NCBI RefSeq assembly: GCF_001482385.1
Contig: NZ_CP013611.1
Coordinates: forward strand, 2,852,001 to 2,916,000
Source: Pseudoalteromonas rubra
Lineage (GTDB): Bacteria; Pseudomonadota; Gammaproteobacteria; Enterobacterales; Alteromonadaceae
Length of the DNA: 64,000 bases
Direction of reading: 5' to 3'
Each line of letters starts with the position of its first letter. The first letter of the stretch is position 1. This document shows, in pieces, positions 53,568-63,415 of the stretch. The translations under genes were made by a program, and so were the position numbers. Below the pieces are notes generated by a model, which saw only the letters and a program-made list of their open reading frames with translations, was not told the origin of the DNA and made no database searches.

Positions 53568-55367
53568 GTGAAACTAGCCATCACCCGCCCGGCAGGCAAA
53601 GGAACCTTGCTTGGTGAACAGCTTGAAGCACAGGGGATCAGCTGTGACTGCACCCCCGTGCTTGAGCTGGTTAAGCTGCCAGTCAGTGAGGCTGAACTGG
53701 CACCCATCATGGAAGCTGAACAGCTGATTTTCATTTCTCAGGATGCAGTGTATTACCTGGCACAGCATCAGCCTACCTTTTCTCCCGACTGTCAGTTTTT
53801 TGCTGTAGGTGAAAAAACCGCAGCGGCCATTGAGGCCTGTTTTGACCGCCGTGCTATGGTACCCGAGCAGCATGATTCAGAGGGATTACTCGCTTTGCCC
53901 GCACTGCAACAGATTGAGGATAATCGGGTTGTGGTGGTCAAAGGGCATGGCGGGCGCACGCTGATCAGCAAGATGCTCAAACAGCGCGGCGCCCGGGTAT
54001 CACATTGTGTGGTGTATGAGCGGATCCCGGCTGCCACTGGATCTGATGTCTGGTTGGACCACTGGCAAAGGCAAGGCATTGACGGTATAGTGATCACCAG
54101 TAATGCGGCCATTGATGCCATCTTTAATACCCAGCAAAGCAAATTACTAAACTGGCTGAGCAGCCGTCGGTTTTATCTGGTCAGTCAACGCAGTGCAGAA
54201 TACCTTCGCGAACAATATGCGATAAAGGACAAACAAATCGCCATCAGTGCAGGCGCCGATAACGATGCGTTACTGGCCTGCATTATGGATAATCAGCCCC
54301 GTCAAGGTGGAACTATGACAGAACAACAACAAAGTCAGTCAGGCCCTCAGGCTTCGGACAAGTCACCCAAACCCGCCGCTGTGTCGGGCAAAATCAGCAA
54401 AACGGCCATCCTGGCTCTGGTGGTGGCGCTGACTTCCGGGGTCGGGGCTGCGGGTGTCTATTATCTGGGACAACAGCAGCTGACTCAGTATCAGCAAACG
54501 CTGGCGCAACTGACTCAGGATAATCAGCAATTGCACGGTGAACTGGCGTCGAGTAAACAGACTCTGGCCGAGCTACATGGGCAGCTGGCGCAACGTGATC
54601 AGGCGATCGCGCAGCAACTTAAGGCGCAAACGCGTGAACTTGAACAGCGATTACAGGCGACCTTGCAGACAGCCAAGCAGCAGCTTGGGGGCGCTCAAAA
54701 AGCAGAAATTGCCGCGCTGACACGCAGCGCTGAATTTCAGGCCAATATTCAGCGCCATTATCTGGCTGCTGCCGCTACACTGACACGCTTGCATACACTA
54801 GTGCGTGAACAAAGCAATACAACGACTGTGCAAACCGCCATTGCCGCCGATCTGGCGCTTTTGAAGGCCCAGCCTAAACCGCAGCTGGAAGCGCTATATT
54901 TGGATTTGCATGGTTATGTGGTTCAGGCTGATGATTTGCCATTACAGATCATGACCAAACCGGCAGATCCGCAGAGCGAACAGCGTGAATTAACGGAGCA
55001 GGTGAGTGACTGGAAGGCCAATGCCTGGCGTTCCTGGTTAAAAATCCAGGATCAGTTCATTAAGTTTCGCACCCATGATAAACCGGTCATTGATCCGATA
55101 CTGGATGCTCAGGAGCAGCAACTTATTCGCGCTCAGCTGAACAGTTATCTGCGTCAGGCGCAGACCGCTCTGATGCAGCAACAGCAGAGTGTGTATTTCA
55201 CCGCACTGGAAGGTGCCGGCATGACCTTAGCGCGTTATTACCGCTCTGATGACAGTGCAGTAGTTGCGATGCAGGCAGGTTTGAAAGCGCTGCAACAAAA
55301 AGAGTTTGCAGCTCAGGCAATGCTTGAGTTACAGACCCCACAGGCGGTGAAGGAGTGGTTACAATGA
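53568..55367 (+). CDS. hemDX: Fused uroporphyrinogen-III synthase and HemX membrane protein
   Basis: One frame of 599 residues from a GTG at 53568. Residues 1-249 are HemD (KLAITRPAGKGTLLGEQL; VVVVKGHGGRTLISKML; GIVITSNAAIDAI), which closes and inverts ring D of hydroxymethylbilane. Residues 250-599 are HemX: a polar start, one helix (SKTAILALVVALTSGVGAAG), a coiled coil and a helical periplasmic domain. HemX is usually encoded separately. An internal ATG at 54315 has a good ribosome site (AAGGTGG) and would give HemX alone (350 residues). An upstream ATG at 53472 is in frame but lies inside hemC. Confidence 0.88.
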   Translation: MKLAITRPAGKGTLLGEQLEAQGISCDCTPVLELVKLPVSEAELAPIMEAEQLIFISQDAVYYLAQHQPTFSPDCQFFAVGEKTAAAIEACFDRRAMVPEQHDSEGLLALPALQQIEDNRVVVVKGHGGRTLISKMLKQRGARVSHCVVYERIPAATGSDVWLDHWQRQGIDGIVITSNAAIDAIFNTQQSKLLNWLSSRRFYLVSQRSAEYLREQYAIKDKQIAISAGADNDALLACIMDNQPRQGGTMTEQQQSQSGPQASDKSPKPAAVSGKISKTAILALVVALTSGVGAAGVYYLGQQQLTQYQQTLAQLTQDNQQLHGELASSKQTLAELHGQLAQRDQAIAQQLKAQTRELEQRLQATLQTAKQQLGGAQKAEIAALTRSAEFQANIQRHYLAAAATLTRLHTLVREQSNTTTVQTAIAADLALLKAQPKPQLEALYLDLHGYVVQADDLPLQIMTKPADPQSEQRELTEQVSDWKANAWRSWLKIQDQFIKFRTHDKPVIDPILDAQEQQLIRAQLNSYLRQAQTALMQQQQSVYFTALEGAGMTLARYYRSDDSAVVAMQAGLKALQQKEFAAQAMLELQTPQAVKEWLQ

Positions 55368-56467
55368 CACGTACACTGATCTCGATCATTGTGCTGCTGG
55401 GCGTGCTGGCAGCAGGCCATTTGTTGATTGACGAAAAAGGCTACTTGTTGATTGCGGTGAACAATCACACCATAGAGACCTCTTTGTTTGCGCTTGCTGT
55501 AATTGTGATTTTTGCTGTGTTGCTGGGTGCTTTGGTACTGAGCGTGCTGGGTGCACTTTGGCGGACATTCGCTCGTAGCCGTGGCTGGCTAAAAGGGCGC
55601 AAAAATAAGCGTCAGCAACAAGCTTTGGAAGCGGCTGTCTGGGCATGCATTAATGGTGATGACGCGCAGTTGCAGCAGGCTCTGAGCATCGCTGAGTTGC
55701 CAGCACAGTGGCAGGATCAGCAGCGCGCAATGGCGGCGCGGGTTGCGTTACAACAGCAACAGTCTGCACAGGCGCTGGCACAGTTACAGGGGATGTCTCC
55801 AGAGTCACAGGGAGAGGTCGCTAAGTTGTGGCTGCAAGCCAATCAGGGTGAGCAGGCACTGTCCTTGCTGGGTGCACAAATGGATGAGAAAAAAGTCCCG
55901 GACAACGTGGTTGCCAGTTACCTTGATGCGTTGATCCAGGCTGAGCAGCGTGAGCAAGCGTTGACACTTATCCAGCAAAGGCATAAACAATTGCGCTGGT
56001 CAGAAGCGCGCTGGAAAAAGCACCTCAATGCGTTGTTTGCCTTAGATGACAGCTCGGCGCAGGCGACCTTTAACGCGCTACCCAAAGCGTTGCGTCCTAT
56101 GGCTGCAGGTACTTTTACTCAGCAAGCCTTGCGACAGGGACAATTTGATGTCGTGCGCGGTGACTTATTAAAATATCTGAAAAAAGGTCAGTACCAGCAA
56201 TTGGCTGAGGCGTTGCAGTATGCTGGCAGCTCAGATCCTGAGTTGCGCAAGCTGATACAAGCGGCATTGCATAAGCAGCCGGAGCAACCTGAGTTGCTGT
56301 TTAGTCTGGCATGTCTGGCCAATGCAGAGGGAGAGTACGAACTGGCAGCCAAGATATTCGACACGCTGGCAAACTCCCCCTGGCAAACGTTGTGGCAGCA
56401 GCAAGCGCAGCGCGCTTATGCCCAGACCGGGCAATTTGATAAAGCCTATCTGCTGGCCACTCAGTAA
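55364..56467 (+). CDS. hemY: HemY protein (heme-biosynthesis-associated TPR membrane protein)
   Basis: Protein of 367 residues with two N-terminal helices (ISIIVLLGVLAAGHLLI; ALAVIVIFAVLLGALVLSVL) and a TPR-rich helical domain (LWLQANQGEQALSLLGAQ; LFSLACLANAEGEYELAAKIFD). It belongs to the inner-membrane HemY family beside hemX; the molecular role is not settled. The ATG overlaps the stop of the hemD/X gene (ATGA). A strong terminator follows, closing the operon. Confidence 0.93.
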   Translation: MTRTLISIIVLLGVLAAGHLLIDEKGYLLIAVNNHTIETSLFALAVIVIFAVLLGALVLSVLGALWRTFARSRGWLKGRKNKRQQQALEAAVWACINGDDAQLQQALSIAELPAQWQDQQRAMAARVALQQQQSAQALAQLQGMSPESQGEVAKLWLQANQGEQALSLLGAQMDEKKVPDNVVASYLDALIQAEQREQALTLIQQRHKQLRWSEARWKKHLNALFALDDSSAQATFNALPKALRPMAAGTFTQQALRQGQFDVVRGDLLKYLKKGQYQQLAEALQYAGSSDPELRKLIQAALHKQPEQPELLFSLACLANAEGEYELAAKIFDTLANSPWQTLWQQQAQRAYAQTGQFDKAYLLATQ

Positions 56468-56487
56468 TACCATGATACAGTCAAAAC

Positions 56488-56512
56488 ACCGGTCGCCTGA
56501 CCGGTTTTTTTT
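56488..56512 (+). terminator. Intrinsic terminator after hemY
   Basis: ACCGGTC (56488-56494) pairs with GACCGGT (56499-56505) around a 4-base loop and is followed by eight T. It lies 21 bases after the hemY stop codon. Confidence 0.92.
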
Positions 56513-56605
56513 GCGATGAATATTCCGCTTTGCGGATATTTGTCCTTGAAACTACACTTAAGCTGCGTATGATCTGAAAAATTTTATCTGCAATCCGAGT
56601 GCCTT

Positions 56606-57601
56606 ATGATCAATACCAAACTACCTTTACTTGATTTACACCGCCACTTAGACGGTAACGTGCGTGCTGAGACCATTTTAGACCTTGGTCAGAAGTTTAA
56701 TATGCCGCTGCCTGCTCACGATGTGGAAGGGTTAAGGCCACATGTTCAGGTCATTGATAATGCGCCAAACCTGATGGCTTTTCTGGCCAAGCTGGACTGG
56801 GGCGTCAAGGTGCTGGGTGATTATGATGCTTGCCGCCGTATTGCAGTTGAAAATGTGGAAGACGCCATTGCACAGAACATGGATTACACTGAGCTGCGCT
56901 TCAGCCCGTATTATATGGCTAAAACCCATAACTTACATCCGCAAGGCGTGGTCGAGGCGGTGGTCGACGGCATAAAATCTGCCACGCAGGGTCGGGATAT
57001 CAAGGTGAATCTGATTGGCATTATGTCGCGTACCTTTGGCGTTGAAAAATGCCAATATGAACTCGATGCCTTGCTGGCGTTCAAAAACGATTTAGTGGCA
57101 GTGGATTTGGCCGGGGATGAAATCGGCTTTCCGGGTGCCTTGTTCATTGATCATTTTAAACAAGTTCGTGACGCCTACTTGGGCGCAACAATCCATGCCG
57201 GAGAAGCCGAAGGGGCCAGCAGCATCTGGCAAGCTATCAATGAGCTGGGCGCGACGCGGATTGGCCATGGTGTGAAAGCCATTGAAGATCCTAAACTGAT
57301 GGATTATCTGCGTGATAATCGCATTGGTATCGAATCTTGCCTGACCAGCAACTTACAAACCAGTACCGTGGCAAGCATTGAGACGCATCCGCTCAAACAG
57401 TTTTTAGATCACAGTATTCTGGCTACCATCAACACAGATGATCCTGCGGTACAAGGCGTGGAGCTGGACAATGAATTTGAACGCGCTGCACCACAGGCTG
57501 GTCTCAGTGGTTCTGATATCCTCCAGGCACAAAAGAATGCGGTTGAAATTGCATTTTTGAGTGATGCAGACAAGCAGGCGCTGTTACAAAAGTATGCGTA
57601 A
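56606..57601 (+). CDS. add: Adenosine deaminase
   Basis: Protein of 331 residues with the metal site His12 and His14 in [12 protein letters not shown], the catalytic [15 protein letters not shown] and TINTDDPAV. It deaminates adenosine or deoxyadenosine to inosine for purine salvage. Single gene with its own leader after the hemY terminator. Adenine or cytokinin-like substrates are known for sister families but the usual adenosine residues are present here. Confidence 0.92.
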   Translation: MINTKLPLLDLHRHLDGNVRAETILDLGQKFNMPLPAHDVEGLRPHVQVIDNAPNLMAFLAKLDWGVKVLGDYDACRRIAVENVEDAIAQNMDYTELRFSPYYMAKTHNLHPQGVVEAVVDGIKSATQGRDIKVNLIGIMSRTFGVEKCQYELDALLAFKNDLVAVDLAGDEIGFPGALFIDHFKQVRDAYLGATIHAGEAEGASSIWQAINELGATRIGHGVKAIEDPKLMDYLRDNRIGIESCLTSNLQTSTVASIETHPLKQFLDHSILATINTDDPAVQGVELDNEFERAAPQAGLSGSDILQAQKNAVEIAFLSDADKQALLQKYA

Positions 57602-57627
57602 CCCGCGTTAGTATTTTGCTAAGCTGC

Positions 57628-58038
57628 TCAGTGTGTTGAGCAGCTTAAGTAGTTTTCTTTTAATGCACTCAGCACTTGGCTGCGGGTGACTACCGCTATC
57701 ACCTTCTCATTATCGACAACCGGATAGATTTTTGGCTTGTCCTGTTGCATCTGCGTCGCTAAATCCACCACAGTGGTGGTTTTGCTGACCGACAAAGTTT
57801 CTTTTCGCATTAACTGACCAACCTGGGTTGCACCATCACAGAAATAACTACTTTGTAGCAATGGCGCAAGCAGTTGTTGCTCGGATATAAAGCCGACCAG
57901 TTTACCATTGCGGTCCTGGACCGGGGCGCCAAAAAGGGCAAACTTTTCTAACTGTGCAATGGCTTCCGTGATTTCAGTATCAGGGGTGATCAGCGGAAAT
58001 TGTGTGGACATGATGTCTGAGATAAATTGTTTAGCCAT
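57628..58038 (-). CDS. CBS-domain pair protein
   Basis: Protein of 136 residues made of two CBS domains (DIMSTQFPLITPDTEITEA; FGAPVQDRNGKLVGFIS; LMRKETLSVSKTTTVVDLA; YPVVDNEKVIAVVTRSQVL). CBS pairs bind adenine nucleotides and regulate partners; the partner here is unknown. Convergent with the adenosine deaminase gene, which could be a coincidence. Confidence 0.88.
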   Translation of the reverse strand: MAKQFISDIMSTQFPLITPDTEITEAIAQLEKFALFGAPVQDRNGKLVGFISEQQLLAPLLQSSYFCDGATQVGQLMRKETLSVSKTTTVVDLATQMQQDKPKIYPVVDNEKVIAVVTRSQVLSALKENYLSCSTH

Positions 58039-58134
58039 GGGGTTCTCCTGTTAAGTGACAAACCCAGTATGGATAACTGTTATCAATTTTTAAAATGGAT
58101 TATTTATATCAGAGTGATTGATTTTATAAATTGA

Positions 58135-58158
58135 ATGCGCGGTTGGGCAACCGCGCAT
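58135..58158 (-). terminator. Perfect 10-bp hairpin after fre
   Basis: ATGCGCGGTT (58135-58144) pairs perfectly with AACCGCGCAT (58149-58158), 9 bases after the fre stop codon on the minus strand. Only a weak T-tract follows, so it is a terminator or a 3' stabiliser. Confidence 0.7.
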
Positions 58159-58167
58159 CACAGGGCA

Positions 58168-58881
58168 TTATTTGATAAATGCAAAAGCGTCCGCGAACAT
58201 GAATTCACGTTGTGCGCCATGATTGATGAAGTCGTCACGCACTATGCCAATCATGTCAAAACGGCCTGCCATGTAGACACTGTATGGTTCAAGCGAGACA
58301 ATGTCTTTCATGACTGCCTGATGAACATAGCCGGTATGACCCTTCCAGTGCTCTGACGCATGTTCAACCACAGGAATAAACTGAAAGTTTGCTTTGCTGT
58401 TTGCCCAGGCTTCCATGTCTGCCTTAGCATACAACGCAGATTCTTCTTTAACGCCCCAGTAAAAGAGTACTGGCTGGTCGTAGTTAATTTCAGCAAGGTG
58501 ATCGGCCATGGACTTAACATACGAAAACCCTGTGCCGCCTGCCAGTAATACCAGAGGTCTTGCCTGTTCAGGGCGAACCTGAGAAACACCCAGTCCTACT
58601 TCCAGGTCAACCTGTGTTTGGTTGGTGTGGGCCGCTTTTAAATGATCCAATGCTTGCATCGCATAAGAGTCGGCACCTGATGCACCAATGTGCAGCTCCA
58701 GGGCATTTTTCTTCGATGGGCTGCTGGCGATTGAAAAGGCGCGTTTGTCTTTTTCACCCAGTACTAACTGCAGGTAATGGCCAGCTGCAAATTCGGCATC
58801 CTGCTCAGGTGTTAAGACAACTTTAGATACGTATTCGGTCAGTGACGAAATCTCGGCCACTGTGGCTTTGAGTACTTGCAT
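58168..58881 (-). CDS. fre: NAD(P)H-flavin reductase
   Basis: Protein of 237 residues with the flavin motif RAFSIASSP, the NAD(P)H motif LLAGGTGFSYVKSMADHL and FYWGVKEES typical of Fre. It reduces free flavins in the cytosol, supplying FADH2 or FMNH2 and reducing ferric iron indirectly. It follows ubiD on the same strand after 144 bases, an order common in this group and relevant because UbiD needs prenylated FMN. Confidence 0.92.
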   Translation of the reverse strand: MQVLKATVAEISSLTEYVSKVVLTPEQDAEFAAGHYLQLVLGEKDKRAFSIASSPSKKNALELHIGASGADSYAMQALDHLKAAHTNQTQVDLEVGLGVSQVRPEQARPLVLLAGGTGFSYVKSMADHLAEINYDQPVLFYWGVKEESALYAKADMEAWANSKANFQFIPVVEHASEHWKGHTGYVHQAVMKDIVSLEPYSVYMAGRFDMIGIVRDDFINHGAQREFMFADAFAFIK

Positions 58882-59025
58882 TTTTTACCTTAGAAAATAA
58901 GCACGGTGGTGAAAGTGTGTGCACTTTAGCACACTCAGGTTAACCCTGTAACCGCTTTCACACCAAGACAGACAGATTCCCGCTTAGCTTATCGTCGTAT
59001 GCCAGAAAAAAGTCTGTCGGATTCA

Positions 59026-60501
59026 TTAAGTTTTAATGATTTTCAGGCTATCCCAGATTTCATCAACGCGTTGTTTAGTCGCCTCGTCCATCACGATGGG
59101 CTCACCCCATTCCCGATCGGTTTCACCTGGCCATTTGTTGGTGGCATCCATCCCCATTTTTGAGCCAAGGCCCGATACAGGTGACGCGAAATCGAGGTAA
59201 TCAATTGGCGTGTTTTCTATCATAGTGGTATCCCTGGCAGGGTCCATGCGCGTCGTGATCGCCCAGATCACATCATTCCAGTCTCTGGCATTGACGTCAT
59301 CGTCACACACAATCACAAACTTGGTATACATGAATTGGCGCAGGAACGACCACACCCCCAGCATCACGCGTTTAGCATGGCCCGGGTATTGTTTCTTCAT
59401 CGTGACCACCGCCATTCGGTAAGAGCAGCCTTCCGGGGGAAGATAAAAATCAACAATCTCAGGAAATTGCTTTTGTAAAATCGGCACAAAAACTTCGTTG
59501 AGCGCAACACCCAGGATGGCCGGTTCATCGGGTGGACGGCCGGTGTAGGTGCTGTGATAGATGGGATCTTCACGATGCGTGATGTGTGTCACTGTCATCA
59601 CCGGGAAGTCATCTACTTCATTATAATAGCCCGTATGGTCGCCATACGGACCTTCCGGTGCGGTTTCGCCCGGTTGAATGTAGCCTTCCAGGATAATTTC
59701 CGCTGTGGCCGGGACATGCAGGTCGTTGGAAATAGATTTAACCACTTCGGTTTTACTGCCACGCAACAGGCCGGCAAAGGCATATTCGCTCAGGGTGTCA
59801 GGCACCGGGGTTACGGCACCCAGGATGGTAGCGGGGTCAGCGCCTAAGGCAACAGACACCGGATACGGCTCTCCAGGGTTTTGTTGGCACCATTCCTGAA
59901 AATCGAGTGCGCCGCCACGGTGGGACAACCAGCGCATAATGATCTTGTTTCTGCCGAGTAGCTGTTGACGGTAAATGCCGAGATTCTGACGCTTTTTATG
60001 CGGTCCTCGGGTGACGGTTAGCCCCCAGGTGATGAGGGGGGCTGCATCCCCTGGCCAGCAATGCTGGATAGGGAGCCGGGTGAGGTCGACCTCATCACCA
60101 CTCACTACTACTTGCTGACATGGGGCTTTTTTGAGTTCTTTCGTCGGCATATTCAGCACTTGCTTAAAGACCGGGATCTGCCCGAGTGCCTCTTTGATCC
60201 CTTTGGGCGGCTCTGGTTCTTTTAAAAATGCCAGCAATTTACCCACTTCACGTAGTTCACTGACGTCATCCTGACCCATGCCCATTGCAACACGTTTGGG
60301 GGTGCCAAACAGGTTAGCCAGCACTGGCATATCGAAGCCAATGGGGTTTTCAAACAGGATAGCCGGTCCACCGGCACGCAATGTACGGTCGGCAATTTCA
60401 GTCATCTCCAGTTTGGTGGAAATGGGCTGGCTGACCCGTACCAGCTCGCCCTGCTTTTCCAGCAGAGCAATAAATTCTCTTAAATCTTTATATTTCATCA
60501 T
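59026..60501 (-). CDS. ubiD: 4-hydroxy-3-polyprenylbenzoate decarboxylase
   Basis: Protein of 491 residues, normal length for UbiD. Visible motifs are the prenyl-FMN site segment [45 protein letters not shown] and [15 protein letters not shown]. It removes the carboxyl group in ubiquinone synthesis. The partner UbiX is not in this window. Second ATG (60498) is equally possible as start. Confidence 0.95.
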   Translation of the reverse strand: MMKYKDLREFIALLEKQGELVRVSQPISTKLEMTEIADRTLRAGGPAILFENPIGFDMPVLANLFGTPKRVAMGMGQDDVSELREVGKLLAFLKEPEPPKGIKEALGQIPVFKQVLNMPTKELKKAPCQQVVVSGDEVDLTRLPIQHCWPGDAAPLITWGLTVTRGPHKKRQNLGIYRQQLLGRNKIIMRWLSHRGGALDFQEWCQQNPGEPYPVSVALGADPATILGAVTPVPDTLSEYAFAGLLRGSKTEVVKSISNDLHVPATAEIILEGYIQPGETAPEGPYGDHTGYYNEVDDFPVMTVTHITHREDPIYHSTYTGRPPDEPAILGVALNEVFVPILQKQFPEIVDFYLPPEGCSYRMAVVTMKKQYPGHAKRVMLGVWSFLRQFMYTKFVIVCDDDVNARDWNDVIWAITTRMDPARDTTMIENTPIDYLDFASPVSGLGSKMGMDATNKWPGETDREWGEPIVMDEATKQRVDEIWDSLKIIKT

Positions 60502-60772
60502 TCATTTGGGCTGCACAGACGTTATGGCGCTAGTATAACAAGTCGCCAGAGGTAGAACAGAGATTTACGACTGGTTTGCCGGTTTGGTTTACTGGCAAGG
60601 TGACGTCAGATGAAAAAGGGCGAACTGTGGGTGTATCAAAGTTCTATTAACGACTATTATGCTAACAGGGGAAATAATTGATTCGGCGCAATAGTTTGAA
60701 CCGGGTATATATCTTTGTTTTTGGCTTTCAGTTATAGTCATTTGCATTGCGCAGTATTTGATTGGAGGCGGC

Positions 60773-63415
60773 TTGAAGATAACAACCATAATAGCCAGCT
60801 CATGTATTGCCATTCTGGCCTTATTTTGTTCCGCTGCGTGTAGTGCAGGCGCGCAGCCATTTTTGCCTGTGAGTGCGTTTGAACAGCACAGTGCTGTGAT
60901 GTTACTCATTGAGCCCAAAAGCGGTAATATCGTCCAGGCGAATGAGGCAGCTGCGCAGTTTTATGGCTACTCTCAGGCCCGCCTGGAAACCATGCAAATC
61001 CAGCAGATCAATCAGTTTACACCCCAGCAGGTTGAGCAGGAGAGAATGTCAGCGCTCAGCGAAGGGCGTAATTATTTTATCTTTCAGCATCAGCTTGCCA
61101 GCCAGGAAATCAGAACCGTGAGCGTGTATTCTGCCCCGTTTAGCAATGAACAGGGACAGCCACTGTTGTTGTCAGTGATCCAGGATATCAGTGCACAACG
61201 TAGTCTGGAGCGCGACCTGTGGCATTACCAGTCTAACCTAGAGCAGCAAGTCGCCCTGCAAACCGCCGAATTGAAAGAGGCGAATACGGTGCAGTTGATC
61301 CTGCTTGGCAGTGTGATTGCGATTCTCGGCGGTTCTATTTTGGTGCTGGTGTTGTTTACCTTGCACTTGCGCCGCGCCAAACGTCGCACCGACCTGCAGA
61401 AAAACCGCTTCAGTGCCATTTTTAATGCCATTGGGGATTACCTCATCTATACCAATTCAAGCAATGTGGTAGCCTCGGCCAACCAGGCAGCGCGGCGAGA
61501 CTTAGGCAGTATTCAGGGTCGCCCAATAGCGCTTATTCTGGAAGATTGTCGCTGCCTGGATAACCTGTGTGCTGAGCCCGTGGAATGTCAGGTTACACTG
61601 GCAGGTAAACGGCGCGATGTTGAGATCAGTAAAACCCCAGTGCTGGACAATGCAGGGATAGAGACTGGTTCTATTTATTTGATCCAGGACATCAGCAAGC
61701 GCCTTGCGGGCGAAAAAGAACAGCGCTTGGCCAGCACGGTATTTGCGACAACCAGTGAAGGAGTGTTGGTATCGAATCGTGACAATCAGATCCAGATGGT
61801 GAATCAGGCTTTTACCGACATTACGGGATTCTCGGCAGCAGAGGTGCTGGGCAATACACCGTCCATATTCAATTCAGGCCGGCATGATGCGGCCTATTTT
61901 GCTCAGCTATATGATGCTCTGACCTCGCGTGGACACTGGGAAGGCGAGATCTGGAATAAACGCAAAAATGGTGAGGTTTATCCAAGCTGGCTGCAAGTGT
62001 CAGCAGTGTTTAATGCCGCGGGCGAAATCGATATGTATGTGGCACTGTTTAATGACATTACGTCACGTAAGCGCAATGAACAGCTGATGTGGCAGCAGGC
62101 CAACTTTGACAATCTTACCGGGCTGGCAAATCGTCACCATTACCATACCAAGTTTGATTTGGCGCTGGCGCAGGCCAAACAAAAGCAAACCCGTCTGGCG
62201 GTGTGCTTTATCGATCTGGATCGCTTCAAAGCCGTGAATGATACGCTGGGGCATCATATTGGTGACCAATTATTGATTGACGCGGCCAATCGTATCCGTG
62301 AGTGCACCCGTAACTCGGATACCGTTGCGCGATTAGGTGGCGATGAATTTGCGCTGCTGTTACCCGACATGGCAAAGATCAGTGATATGGAAAAATTGGC
62401 GACCAAGGTACTACATACGCTGAGTGAACCGTTTTTTCTGGAAGGCCATGAAGCGTTTGTGTCTGGCAGTATGGGGATCACCTTCTACCCCGATGATGGC
62501 GCAGATCGCAAAGTGTTGCTGAGAAATGCCGACAGTGCCATGTATAAAGCAAAAGAACATGGTCGTAACTGTTTTCAGTTTTTCACCTCTGCGATGCATG
62601 AGCATGCAAAAGCACGCAGTGCGCTGGAAGGAGCGTTGCACCGCGCGCTGACAAATCGTGAGCTTTATCTGGCGTACCAGCCGATCGTCGGGCAGAAACG
62701 ACTGGGTTGTGAAGCCTTATTGCGTTGGCACAATCCGCAGTTGGGATTGGTGTCGCCTGCTGATTTTATCCCCATCTGCGAAGAGCTGGGATTGATCATC
62801 ACTATCGGTGAATGGGTGTTGTATCAGGCTTGTGCGCAGGCTAAATCCTGGATCACGCAAACGGGTCAGCCCTTATTTGTTTCTGTGAATGTGTCGAGTA
62901 CACAATTTAAGCGACAGGACATTGCCAGTCTGGTTGCCAAGGTGCTCAAAGAAACCGGGTTAGCGGCCGATGCGCTGACACTGGAGATCACTGAAACCGT
63001 ATTGGCGGACAACTCGGGCCATATACAGCGACAGCTGGAGAGCTTGCGTAGGATGGGCGTTGGCCTGGCGATTGATGACTTTGGAACGGGCTATTCGTCA
63101 TTGAGCTATCTCAAACGTTTCCCGCTGTCTAAATTGAAAATTGATCGCGCCTTTATTCGGGATCTGCCTGAGGATGAGGAAGACCGAGCCCTGGTGAGTG
63201 CGATTATCTCTATGGCCGGACAGCTTAATCTGACGGTGATTGCGGAGGGGGTTGAAACCCAGGCCCAGCTGGCGTTTTTACAGTCGCTCGGATGTGATTA
63301 CACACAAGGTTTCCTGCATGCGAAACCCGCTGATGCGGCACAATTTGAAGCCTTTATTCATAGTTATGCAGAACAGTCTGACGGAGAGGCCGGGCAGGCG
63401 AGTATGGCGCGCTAG
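60773..63415 (+). CDS. PAS-GGDEF-EAL c-di-GMP signalling protein
   Basis: Protein of about 880 residues. A signal-anchor (MKITTIIASSCIAILALFCS), a PAS domain in the periplasm (about 40-150), a second helix (about 178-203), two cytosolic PAS domains (about 215-315 and 325-435), GGDEF (LARLGGDEFALLL, here RLGGDEFALL) and EAL (GCEALLRWHNP; ETVLADNSG; DDFGTGYSSL; EGVET). Both catalytic motifs look intact, so it may make and break c-di-GMP. The TTG at 60773 directly follows GGAGGCGGC and gives a clean signal; a TTG 15 bases upstream is in frame. Confidence 0.9.
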   Translation: MKITTIIASSCIAILALFCSAACSAGAQPFLPVSAFEQHSAVMLLIEPKSGNIVQANEAAAQFYGYSQARLETMQIQQINQFTPQQVEQERMSALSEGRNYFIFQHQLASQEIRTVSVYSAPFSNEQGQPLLLSVIQDISAQRSLERDLWHYQSNLEQQVALQTAELKEANTVQLILLGSVIAILGGSILVLVLFTLHLRRAKRRTDLQKNRFSAIFNAIGDYLIYTNSSNVVASANQAARRDLGSIQGRPIALILEDCRCLDNLCAEPVECQVTLAGKRRDVEISKTPVLDNAGIETGSIYLIQDISKRLAGEKEQRLASTVFATTSEGVLVSNRDNQIQMVNQAFTDITGFSAAEVLGNTPSIFNSGRHDAAYFAQLYDALTSRGHWEGEIWNKRKNGEVYPSWLQVSAVFNAAGEIDMYVALFNDITSRKRNEQLMWQQANFDNLTGLANRHHYHTKFDLALAQAKQKQTRLAVCFIDLDRFKAVNDTLGHHIGDQLLIDAANRIRECTRNSDTVARLGGDEFALLLPDMAKISDMEKLATKVLHTLSEPFFLEGHEAFVSGSMGITFYPDDGADRKVLLRNADSAMYKAKEHGRNCFQFFTSAMHEHAKARSALEGALHRALTNRELYLAYQPIVGQKRLGCEALLRWHNPQLGLVSPADFIPICEELGLIITIGEWVLYQACAQAKSWITQTGQPLFVSVNVSSTQFKRQDIASLVAKVLKETGLAADALTLEITETVLADNSGHIQRQLESLRRMGVGLAIDDFGTGYSSLSYLKRFPLSKLKIDRAFIRDLPEDEEDRALVSAIISMAGQLNLTVIAEGVETQAQLAFLQSLGCDYTQGFLHAKPADAAQFEAFIHSYAEQSDGEAGQASMAR

